41,433 bases of DNA from Parachlamydiales bacterium. Its GTDB lineage: Bacteria > Chlamydiota > Chlamydiia > Chlamydiales > Parachlamydiaceae. The first letter of the stretch is position 1; each line of letters begins with the position of its first letter. The position numbers and the translations under genes are program-made. This document shows, one piece after another, positions 32,622 to 39,748 of this stretch. Location of the stretch: contig JAGVJP010000082.1 in assembly GCA_020051075.1 (NCBI GenBank), positions 1 to 41,433 on the forward strand, written 5' to 3'. Under the pieces are notes generated by a model that was given only the letters and a program-made list of their open reading frames with translations, was not told the DNA's origin and searched no databases.

Positions 32622-32682
32622 AATTTTTCTAGGTTCATTGATGCTCACTATTCCTGAAGTTTGTCAACTTAATGAGAATGAC

Positions 32683-34521
32683 TTAAAATCTTTTTCGCAG
32701 TGATGAATAATAGTCTTCATATTTGTTTCGCGCTGTCTCGGATAATAGGACGACTTCTTGAATAGTGGCATTTTCATTGAGCTCAGCTTGTCCTGATTTA
32801 TGAGCAACGACCATCATTGCGATATCGTTGATTGTGAAAAATAGACGGATGTAATGACTTTTTTGCTGTGAAATGATCACCTTTTCGAGGCGTAGTTCAT
32901 TACCTTGAACAACGATATCTTTAAAAATTAATGAGTTGTTGGAATAGGGGAATGTGCATTCATCCACTATAAAAGTTTTATCATACCATTGAAATTGAGC
33001 TTGCCAAAAGGTGCTCGGCAAGTCAATGTGGTGCGTTGCCTTTAATTTTTTTATATAATGTAAAGCATCGCCTGGTTTAATAGAAATCATTCGAAATCGA
33101 TTGATGTGATCAACGATAATGGTGGGCATGATGGAGCTGCTTTCGATCAAAACAGTTTTTGCTCCATTCACTGTGATGGAATCACTTTCGTTTTCTGCAA
33201 GAGTAAGGAATCGGTCGTCGATCTTAATCACATCCGAAGAGTACAAGGGAAAAAAGTCATGAGTTTCCGGCAAGCAAAGCAAGGGGATGTTTGCTATGAT
33301 TGAATAGGTAATTGATGACATCATCTCTTGTAAACGTTCTATCGATCCGGTGGAAAAATCAATCGTTGCAAGGCCTTTGAAAAAATCTCCCCAATGGTAA
33401 ACAGGTGCCAGAGGCAGCTGCCAGCAATCTTTTGTCGTGTCGTAGATGACATCAGCGGTTGTGAGAAATTTTTTTTCATCAGACGGCAGCAGCGTCGTCC
33501 ATTTACAATAACTTACACAATCGGTCAAAGTATCGCAGATGATTGCAAAGCGATAAGGCTTTCTCTGTTCATTCTTGAAAACCAATGGAATGTGATTGCC
33601 GCCCCCGTTGCAGGTAGAGTAATGAAAGAGATTGGTGGTTACCCTGGATTGAAAAAATTCTAAAACATCACTAAATTCATGAATGGAAAGGTCTGCAATG
33701 ATGGGTTCTCCTATCCAGGATATCGTTTCATCACGATTTGTTTCTTGATATTTTGCACCGCCATGGCCGGCAAGTAGAATGTTCCACGAGTAGGGCATGC
33801 TTGCATTGGGCAAGTCATCATAGGTAAGAAAGAAATCGGGCAAGGCATTCACAATCGATTCATTGACGCGGGACTCAAAATAAGCAGATGAAGTGTCTTC
33901 GGGATAGGGGACTTCTTCTAACGAATCGATGTTGAAGCCCAGTAATGAATTCTGTTCATGATATTTTTTCGGAATCAATAAATAGAATCCACCATTATTT
34001 TTATAAACAGTCCATTCTTCGGAGTCAAAGTGAGTAAGATAGTCAAGGAGGAGTTGATAATTTTCATCTGATACAGCATTTCGAGGGCGATAAAATTCTT
34101 GATTGATGTGTTGAACCGCTAAATTCTTGTTTTGGACCACATCATGATGAGTTGAGTTATAATAATGACTCAAATATTCCATCCGCTCATTAATCGATTG
34201 ATACAGATTGTAGATTCTAAATAGAGGTGTATTTTGTTGTTGTAAGTGTTGTTCGAAATTGATTCGACGTTCGATGAACGAATTCCAGAGGCTTGTGTGA
34301 AGTAATATGGGAGTTGTTTGTTCTGCAATGGCTGATTGCAGTCTACTCATCAGGAACCAACTGTCTGAGACCCCAACATTTTCGTAGTTGTCATGATCGA
34401 GAAGAATAAGGCAATTGCGCTGTGCGTGATCTGCATGCAGACAAGGTGTAATGGATAACAATATGAGCAGGAATATCACACCTATTTTTGTGATATTGTG
34501 TCTAATCGTTATGCCTGTCAT
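32683..34521 (-). CDS. exported caspase-like (clan CD) cysteine protease candidate
   Basis: The 612-residue protein has a signal peptide (about residues 1-30, hydrophobic core IGVIFLLILLSITPCLHA). The mature region begins with a short strand-turn motif (NCLILLDHDN), has a helical insertion, and then shows the two hallmarks of the caspase/gingipain/clostripain clan: a hydrophobic strand ending in His-Gly (WNILLAGHGG, His253) and about 50 residues later a second strand ending in Cys (NLFHYSTCNGGG, Cys304). The C-terminal 200 residues look strand-rich. The start is the ATG at 34521, with GGAGG four bases upstream; a GTG at 34542 is possible. Protease activity is inferred from motif order only. 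An exported clan CD protease in a chlamydia-like cell would be a good candidate effector or surface-processing enzyme. Confidence 0.65.
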   Translation of the reverse strand: MTGITIRHNITKIGVIFLLILLSITPCLHADHAQRNCLILLDHDNYENVGVSDSWFLMSRLQSAIAEQTTPILLHTSLWNSFIERRINFEQHLQQQNTPLFRIYNLYQSINERMEYLSHYYNSTHHDVVQNKNLAVQHINQEFYRPRNAVSDENYQLLLDYLTHFDSEEWTVYKNNGGFYLLIPKKYHEQNSLLGFNIDSLEEVPYPEDTSSAYFESRVNESIVNALPDFFLTYDDLPNASMPYSWNILLAGHGGAKYQETNRDETISWIGEPIIADLSIHEFSDVLEFFQSRVTTNLFHYSTCNGGGNHIPLVFKNEQRKPYRFAIICDTLTDCVSYCKWTTLLPSDEKKFLTTADVIYDTTKDCWQLPLAPVYHWGDFFKGLATIDFSTGSIERLQEMMSSITYSIIANIPLLCLPETHDFFPLYSSDVIKIDDRFLTLAENESDSITVNGAKTVLIESSSIMPTIIVDHINRFRMISIKPGDALHYIKKLKATHHIDLPSTFWQAQFQWYDKTFIVDECTFPYSNNSLIFKDIVVQGNELRLEKVIISQQKSHYIRLFFTINDIAMMVVAHKSGQAELNENATIQEVVLLSETARNKYEDYYSSLRKRF

Positions 34522-34582
34522 TTCTCCTCCGACCGTTTGCACTTCATGTATATTTTTCCCTGTTCTGCCTTATTCCTCTTAT

Positions 34583-34655
34583 GCAAAAATCGGCTGTCAA
34601 GGCGTTTTCAGGTTGATTATAAACAAGTCGGTGATATTTTGGAACAGGTTCTAAA
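34583..34655. repeat. repeat block P1
   Basis: This segment matches 37374-37446 (P2) over about 70 bp: GCAAAAAT, GGCTGT, TTTTCAGG, TGATTATA and GGTGATATT are shared, with scattered substitutions. Confidence 0.75.
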
Positions 34656-34765
34656 GCTGCTTGAACTTCTTAAGCTGTTTGTTGGTCATTGTTTTCTCGC
34701 TTGTAAAATAACAATATTACAGGAAATCCAGAAAATCCATTAAGTTTCTTACGATACAAAATCCT

Positions 34766-34840
34766 CATCCACCACCTGCACTAAAAATCCAAAAGCCAAT
34801 CTCGATGAGATTGCCTTTAAGCGATTGAAAGAAAAGAATC
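34766..34840. repeat. repeat block Q1 with hairpin
   Basis: CATCCACCACCTG at the left and GCCTTTAAGCGATTGAAAGA (34813-34832) at the right are identical to block Q2 (37230-37305). The hairpin AATCTC-GAT-GAGATT (34798-34812) corresponds to ATTCTC-ATC-GAGAAT in Q2, a paired change that keeps the stem. Confidence 0.85.
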
Positions 34841-34980
34841 GGATGATACTCATTTGTACAAACTGGCCTCATCAATCCAAATATTTATGCTTCCCCTTTG
34901 AATGAAACTTCTATTATAATCAGACCAGTTTTGAATTTGATATTTTGACTTTTGCATGAGGTAATCCTTAGTAATGAAAA

Positions 34981-35094
34981 ATGTTTTTTGAGTGGGTTGG
35001 AAAAAGACCGACAGCACAAGCTCTTGAAAATCTGGGTGTCGAAACCTCTCGAAGCGGCAAGAAATATCCAAGCAATGGGAAAAACACACTATGA
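34981..35094 (+). CDS. short frame coupled to the GNAT gene, 37 codons
   Basis: A 37-codon frame (MFFEWVGKRPTAQALENLGV onwards) ends in a TGA overlapping the next ATG, the same arrangement as between the next two genes. It has no clear ribosome binding site and no recognised motif. It may be a coupled leader or the tail of a truncated gene. Confidence 0.3.
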   Translation: MFFEWVGKRPTAQALENLGVETSRSGKKYPSNGKNTL

Positions 35095-35618
35095 AATTCC
35101 AAATCCGACAGAATATTCTTAAAGATGAAGTCAAAAAAAAGATTTATGATGGTTTTAGTAATCAAGCCATAGACGTTACCGGCATTAACGGATTGGCAGA
35201 AGAGCCAATCTCTTTCGAAATTTTCAAAGATCAAGAGTTTGTTGGAGCGATAGTCGTACAGCTCTTTTGGGGACAGCTGCATATCAAGTATCTTTTTGTA
35301 GAAAAACATTGTCGAGGCCAAGGAATTGCGCGCGAACTAATGAATCATGCTCTCGAATTTGGAAAGCAACGAGGCTGCAACTTTGCCTTTGTGGAGACGA
35401 TGAGTTTTCAAGCTCCTGATTTCTATCAAAAGATGGGTTTTAAGATTGAATTTTCCAGGCCAGGATATGCAAAAAATACCATCTTTCATTATCTGAAGAA
35501 AAACTTGATTGGTGAAATCGATTCAGAAAGCCTGAAACAGATAACAAGAGTCGGTGTTTATGGAGTTGTGACGAAAGACGAAATACCAGCAAAACGTCAC
35601 AAAACAGGAAAAAAATGA
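35091..35618 (+). CDS. GNAT family N-acetyltransferase
   Basis: The 175-residue protein has the GNAT core: IVVQLFWGQLHIKYLFVEKH forming strands 4-5, the acetyl-CoA pyrophosphate loop CRGQGIA (74-80, Q/RxxGxG/A), and the B-motif end FVETMSFQAPDFYQKMGFKI. The residual C-terminus (about 140-175) is Lys-rich. It resembles small-molecule acetyltransferases, but the acceptor is unknown. It is coupled by ATGA overlaps both to a short upstream frame and to the methyltransferase downstream, so it belongs to an accessory operon inside the tRNA-fragment-flanked module. Confidence 0.9.
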   Translation: MKFQIRQNILKDEVKKKIYDGFSNQAIDVTGINGLAEEPISFEIFKDQEFVGAIVVQLFWGQLHIKYLFVEKHCRGQGIARELMNHALEFGKQRGCNFAFVETMSFQAPDFYQKMGFKIEFSRPGYAKNTIFHYLKKNLIGEIDSESLKQITRVGVYGVVTKDEIPAKRHKTGKK

Positions 35619-36205
35619 CCATAGATTTAATCAACAATGAATTTTACAATACCTATGCTGATAACTTTGATAAAATTCCATTTGAGGATGTTCTCATTCC
35701 CTTAATTTTAAAATATTTACCTGCATTTCGCTGCGATATTCTTGAAATTGGTTCAGGAGCTGGGGCTTTGGCTTCATGGTTGTCAAAGCTTGGACATAAT
35801 GTCACATGTATAGAACCTGCAGAAAAGCCTGCTAAAATGGCCATAGAAAAGGGGTTAAATGTATGCCTAATAAGGTTTCAGGATTTTTTTACATGTCAAA
35901 CATTTGATAGCATAATCGCGATTTCATCGTTAATCCATATCACTAGGTCAGAAATGACATTACAAGTGCAGAAAATATTGCAGTTGCTCAAACCTGGTGG
36001 AATAGCTCTTGTTAGCCTTATTGAAGGTAATTGTGATGGTTATGAAGACCCTACAGGAAAAGGTAAAAAACGTTTTTTTTCTAAATTTACACAAGATGAA
36101 TTGAATGTTTTGTTATCATCATATTTTTCAATCATTGAAATTCACAAAATTGAAGTCAAAAAAATGAATCAGTCCTTCTTTCTGATGGCCTTAAAAGCAA
36201 TATAA
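35615..36205 (+). CDS. class I SAM-dependent methyltransferase
   Basis: The 196-residue protein has the Rossmann methyltransferase motifs: DILEIGSGAGALASWLSKLG (41-60, motif I), VTCIEPA (acidic end of strand 2), SIIAISSLIHITR (motif IV region) and LLKPGGIALVSLIE (post-II/motif VI region). It resembles small-molecule or peptide methyltransferases. The start overlaps the GNAT stop, so the pair probably acts on one substrate, for example acetylation and methylation of a metabolite or antibiotic; this is inference. The AT content is higher than in the core genes nearby. Confidence 0.9.
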   Translation: MTIDLINNEFYNTYADNFDKIPFEDVLIPLILKYLPAFRCDILEIGSGAGALASWLSKLGHNVTCIEPAEKPAKMAIEKGLNVCLIRFQDFFTCQTFDSIIAISSLIHITRSEMTLQVQKILQLLKPGGIALVSLIEGNCDGYEDPTGKGKKRFFSKFTQDELNVLLSSYFSIIEIHKIEVKKMNQSFFLMALKAI

Positions 36206-36263
36206 ATAATTTTCGCAATGCACAAAGAAGTGTCAATTTTTGGATTCATAAATATTTCTAAAA

Positions 36264-37169
36264 TTATTGATTTCTTCCTCTTTTAATCTGCTTGATAAAT
36301 TTGTCCTTCATAAATCCTCCGTGTACTTTAAGTTGTGGAGTTGTTTTTTTATTTATTTCAAGAAGGTGCACATCTGGATTGCTCCCTTTTTCGTGAGGAG
36401 CTCCATAAAAAACTTGCGAGATACCGGATTTAATAATGGCCGTCGAACACATCGCACAGGATTCTGCATTAGCATAAATAATGCAACCATCAAGTTTTTT
36501 CTTCCTAAGAATCTTACAGGCGAGTTGGATTGCTTCTATTTCCGCATGAGCAATGGCGAGCTGCTTTGTATTTGCTTGGTTGTGAGCAATAGCTAAGATG
36601 TTATTTTCAGAATCAGTAATGATAGAAGCAAATGGTGGATTCCCTTCTTGAATGGCGATTTCAACTTCTTCATAAACTAAGTTCATGATTTTTTCTTGAT
36701 CTGGGGATAAGGCCAAGCTTGATTCTGCATCATCGGATGAGAGAGGAAGATCATTAACAACTTCCATGCATAGATCTGGGATTTTCCGATCAGAATCTAA
36801 ACAATCCTTGATTGTGAGAACTGCGTTGCGAATTTCAAGAGGCAGCTCTTCTGAAGGTGCGTTTTCTCCTGGCCAAGAGTTATCCCGAGTTTTTTTATCG
36901 GGCCAACGAGAATAAGCCACCCATAGTCCATCAGATGTTCTATGTAAACAAGAGCCAATAGCACCACGAAATTCAATAAAATATTGAGCAACTTTACTCC
37001 AGGCTTCTTGATACTCATTTTCTCTGCCTGGTTTGAGATATCCTTGATAAATAAACGCGAACATTTTTTGAGAAGATTCCTTTTCAGAAAGTTGATTTAA
37101 ATGAATTTCTGCTTTCAACGCAAATAGGGGAAACAGAAAAAAGCATAACAGTTTTAAAACTTTGATCAT
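36264..37169 (-). CDS. exported protein with ABM-like and zinc nucleoside-deaminase domains
   Basis: The 301-residue protein begins with a signal peptide (about 1-20, FFLFPLFALKA). Residues about 36-120 look like an antibiotic-biosynthesis-monooxygenase (ABM/EthD-type) ferredoxin-like fold, with FAFIYQGYLKPGRENEYQEA and WVAYSRWPDKKTRDN. Residues about 150-300 form a cytidine/guanine deaminase-like domain with the zinc site HAE (His208, Glu210 catalytic) and SCAMC (Cys238, Cys241; usually PCxxC). Deaminases of this kind are normally cytosolic; an exported one with an N-terminal extra domain is unusual. Possible roles are nucleotide salvage in the periplasm or a toxin/effector acting on nucleic acid or nucleosides; neither is shown. 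The neighbours on both sides are also exported or accessory enzymes. Confidence 0.8.
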   Translation of the reverse strand: MIKVLKLLCFFLFPLFALKAEIHLNQLSEKESSQKMFAFIYQGYLKPGRENEYQEAWSKVAQYFIEFRGAIGSCLHRTSDGLWVAYSRWPDKKTRDNSWPGENAPSEELPLEIRNAVLTIKDCLDSDRKIPDLCMEVVNDLPLSSDDAESSLALSPDQEKIMNLVYEEVEIAIQEGNPPFASIITDSENNILAIAHNQANTKQLAIAHAEIEAIQLACKILRKKKLDGCIIYANAESCAMCSTAIIKSGISQVFYGAPHEKGSNPDVHLLEINKKTTPQLKVHGGFMKDKFIKQIKRGRNQ

Positions 37170-37229
37170 AACATTCCTTGCTTACTCGAATCCCATAAGG
37201 TAAGTTGCTTGGGATAAATGATTATGCAT

Positions 37230-37305
37230 CATCCACCACCTGAGATTAAATGCACAAAACGTATTCTCATCGAGAATGCCTTTAAGCGATTGAAAGAAAA
37301 GAATC
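37230..37305. repeat. repeat block Q2 with hairpin
   Basis: It matches Q1 (34766-34840) and runs directly into the tRNA-Pro fragment. The hairpin ATTCTC-ATC-GAGAAT is at 37263-37277. Confidence 0.85.
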
Positions 37306-37351
37306 TGGGTGAGAGGATTTGAACCACCTACCCCTTGCATCCCATGCAAGG
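37306..37351 (-). tRNA. partial tRNA-Pro (GGG) 3' half, non-functional
   Basis: Read on the minus strand, this is the anticodon arm CTTGC-ATGGGAT-GCAAG, a variable region GGGTA, and the T-arm GGTGG-TTCAAAT-CCTCT followed by CACCCA, a close match to the 3' half of bacterial tRNA-Pro with anticodon GGG. The acceptor 5' strand and D-arm are missing. Base 37 is A where tRNA-Pro needs G, and the T-stem has a mismatch, so it is a decayed duplicate. A tRNA 3' half beside a repeat is a classic attachment-site remnant. Confidence 0.75.
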
Positions 37352-37373
37352 ATGGTTGATTGTCATTTTCTTT

Positions 37374-37446
37374 GCACAAAAATTGGCTGTAAGGGCCTTT
37401 TCAGGCTGATTATACATCAGTTGGTGATATTGTGAAACAGACTAAA
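37374..37446. repeat. repeat block P2
   Basis: It matches P1 (34583-34655). The end of the block includes the stop codon of the methyltransferase gene at 37442-37444. Confidence 0.75.
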
Positions 37447-38383
37447 TTTTCTTTAAAACAAGAAAATGCATTCCTGGACAAATCCAAGAGTCTTGGTCTT
37501 CTAAATAAACTTGCAATTCTTCATATGCCTTTGAGAAGTCGACTGAAACGTCATATCCGTTATGTAAAATACCCAACAACAGCAGGGCATGATTAAAATA
37601 GCGTTTGCGGTCTTGTTCACTTTTAAATCGAATCCCCTCCTCTAAACGATTGCCTTGCACGTCAAGGCTTGTTCGTGCGACTTCGTAAAGGTTGTTGAGG
37701 GAATGATTTCCATTTTGCAAATCCTCTAAAATTTCGATTGTAATACGCCGATTTCCGTTGAGTGTTGCTTTGTTGTGTTCATTATGTTGACGAGAGGCGT
37801 CTTCCACTGAAGGAATTTCATGAGAACACCTCTTTGCAGGATCGTACGAGTCGATGATAATGACGTATCCATCCTGTTTCAGATATTGATGAGCGAGTTG
37901 AAGTGCGAGTCTGGGGTTTTTGAGATGCTGCAACGTCAGTCGAAATAAAACAGCGTCAAATTGATTCGTATAGAGTTCATTCTCCTCTTCCGCATCTCCT
38001 TCCACAAAGACTAATCCTGAGCAACCAAATTGAGCATTTGACTGCTCAACAAATGAGGATTGTTTTTCGACGCCCAAGTATTTTTTATCTTTGAAGGTCT
38101 CAGAAAGCCGAGAGAGATAAGCGCCATTCCCGCTGCCTAGCTCTAAAACCATTTGTGCTGTTGTCCACGCTGGTTCATCAGCTAACAGCTCAGCTTCATG
38201 ACTGAAAAAGAGATCTGCTTGACCCTTTAAAAAATAGTTCCACAAATCTGATAGATCTGCCGCTTGGAGAGTTTCTGCGCAGGTCTGTTGATCATAGTCG
38301 ACCAAGCGGTCTAAGCGCATTTCTGCTCCTAAACCGAACAAGGAAAGAAGAAAACACATGAAAAATTTAGAGAACTTACTCAT
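37442..38383 (-). CDS. exported class I SAM-dependent methyltransferase
   Basis: The 313-residue protein has a signal peptide (about 1-20, FFMCFLLSLFGLGA) followed by a full Rossmann methyltransferase: VLELGSGNGAYLSRLSETF (79-97, motif I), YLGVEKQ (strand 2), FDAVLFRLTLQHLKNPRLAL (motif IV) and LKQDGYVIIIDSYDP (motif VI region). SAM-dependent enzymes outside the cytoplasm are unexpected because SAM is cytosolic; the protein may be delivered into the host or anchored by an uncleaved helix. It lies 11 bp downstream of the hydrolase gene in one probable operon. The stop lies in repeat block P2. Confidence 0.85.
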   Translation of the reverse strand: MSKFSKFFMCFLLSLFGLGAEMRLDRLVDYDQQTCAETLQAADLSDLWNYFLKGQADLFFSHEAELLADEPAWTTAQMVLELGSGNGAYLSRLSETFKDKKYLGVEKQSSFVEQSNAQFGCSGLVFVEGDAEEENELYTNQFDAVLFRLTLQHLKNPRLALQLAHQYLKQDGYVIIIDSYDPAKRCSHEIPSVEDASRQHNEHNKATLNGNRRITIEILEDLQNGNHSLNNLYEVARTSLDVQGNRLEEGIRFKSEQDRKRYFNHALLLLGILHNGYDVSVDFSKAYEELQVYLEDQDSWICPGMHFLVLKKI

Positions 38384-38394
38384 ATAATCCTTAT

Positions 38395-39348
38395 TTATCT
38401 TGCACTGGCATGGAGTTTAATCTGTTTAATGAGAAAATTGTCGAAGGAGGAATTGGGGACATGTCCCATGCCTTCAACGAGAAGGTATTTCGATCCTTTG
38501 ATTGCTTTGGATAGAGCCTCGCCATGATCTGGGCGAAATACAGGATCTTCAGACCCTTGCAGAATTAACGTTGGAACCTGAATTTGATAGGGAACTTCGA
38601 GCACTAAGTCTTCAGAGAGAGCGCTTGCTAAAAAATGATTCTGTTGTACGTCTGGACGCTGCAAACGTGAAAGAGACTCTCGAAAAAGAGAATAATATAG
38701 TCCTTTATCAAAAGGGGCAACCGAACCGCTCAATAAGTGCCAGATGGCCACTTGTTGCTCCAAATGCTCTTCAACCGTTGTAGAACCACTTTGGAAAAAC
38801 TGTTCGACCCAGGAGAGGTAATGTTCTGAAGGGCTTGAAACAAGGCTTGTTTCAGAAGGCTTTCCACTCAAAGCCAGATTCATCGGGCGAACATCGCTTG
38901 TTGAGGCCATGATGGCGATTGTATGAACCCTATCAGGGAAGCGGGCTGCCATAACTTCAGCAACAAGGGCTCCCATCGAAATGCCAAAGAGATGAGTTTT
39001 TTTCACATCTAAGAAGTCCAGCAGCCCAACCGCATCTTTGGATATATCAATCAGGTCATAAGGATTCTTTGCAAAGTTAAAACATGTGGAAAGGCCTGTG
39101 TCGCGATGGTCATAACGGATGACATAGAACCCTTCTCTTGCGAGTTGCTCGCAAAACTCGACAGGCCACAACACTCCTTGACAATTCCCTCCCATAATCA
39201 GTAACAAGGCAGGATCGTCTTGATTGCCAAATGTTTCATACCAGAGGTTGATCCCATTGGCTTTTGCGATTTTTCCTTCTCCTCCTGCTAATGGAGCTGC
39301 AAAAAATATCACTAACAACACTGAAAACAATCTCGAAAATAACTTCAT
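38395..39348 (-). CDS. exported alpha/beta hydrolase
   Basis: The 317-residue protein has a signal peptide (about 1-22, LFSVLLVIFFAAPLAGG). The mature part is an alpha/beta hydrolase: oxyanion region LLLIMGGNCQG, RYDHRDTGLS, nucleophile Ser124 (HLFGISMGAL), acid Asp268 (LQGSEDPVF) and His296 (GMGHVPN). The sequence resembles lipase/esterase-like or epoxide-hydrolase-like members (a DHRDTGLS signature is frequent in the former). The ATG at 39348 was chosen over a TTG at 39354. It is the first gene of a probable two-gene unit with the exported methyltransferase. Confidence 0.88.
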   Translation of the reverse strand: MKLFSRLFSVLLVIFFAAPLAGGEGKIAKANGINLWYETFGNQDDPALLLIMGGNCQGVLWPVEFCEQLAREGFYVIRYDHRDTGLSTCFNFAKNPYDLIDISKDAVGLLDFLDVKKTHLFGISMGALVAEVMAARFPDRVHTIAIMASTSDVRPMNLALSGKPSETSLVSSPSEHYLSWVEQFFQSGSTTVEEHLEQQVAIWHLLSGSVAPFDKGLYYSLFRESLSRLQRPDVQQNHFLASALSEDLVLEVPYQIQVPTLILQGSEDPVFRPDHGEALSKAIKGSKYLLVEGMGHVPNSSFDNFLIKQIKLHASAR

Positions 39349-39748
39349 AAACAATCCATCCTTTGAATTTTTTTTACCCGCTTATCCTATCCACAGGATA
39401 GTGCTGTCAATTAGATGCCGGTATTACTTGGCTTCATTTGTCTTTTTCTTGTCATCTATCTTGAATATGATCGGTTTTTCGATATTTTCGGAAAAGACCT
39501 TTTGTAGATAAATGAACCGGAAATACATCAGCTACTGGTAAACGTGGAGCATCATTGACTGTTTGTGTTCATGTAATCAATAAACATACACCTTCAACAT
39601 GTTTTATTCTTTTGTGTTTTAATAGGATCTATTAGAATATTGCTGATATCGAATTTTTCAAATGGTTGCTGAAAATACAAAGAACGGCGGGCGGCAGAAG
39701 AATTTTGAGCCTACTAATCAACTCAAGAAAGACATTTAATACTATTGG
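39349..39748. other. intergenic region with dinD-like upstream segment
   Basis: Nothing coding is seen. It contains the TATCCT/AGGATA palindrome at about 39385-39402, which is another short piece of the ATCCTG repeat family, and the segment shared with the dinD upstream region (39467-39677). Confidence 0.6.
39467..39677. repeat. AlbA_2 gene upstream segment, homologous to 29114-29350
   Basis: The blocks at 39467-39503 and 39633-39677 match the DNA before dinD in order and spacing. Each copy ends about 60-70 bp before the start codon of its gene. Confidence 0.8.

Larger units (their letters stand above)
34522..34980. other. intergenic region with repeat blocks P1 and Q1
   Basis: The space contains two blocks also present, in the opposite order, at 37230-37446: P1 (34583-34655) and Q1 (34766-34840). 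I see no other gene in it. Confidence 0.6.

Noticed and set aside
34850..35321. Two minus-strand frames overlapping the GNAT gene start
   Set aside because: They lie antisense to a well-supported acetyltransferase and show no motif.
37306..37351. Functional tRNA-Pro gene
   Set aside because: The 5' half is absent, position 37 is A instead of G and the T-stem is mismatched.
37182..37379. Minus-strand 65-codon frame across the tRNA fragment
   Set aside because: Its GGSNPL stretch is the translated tRNA T-arm, a known annotation artefact.
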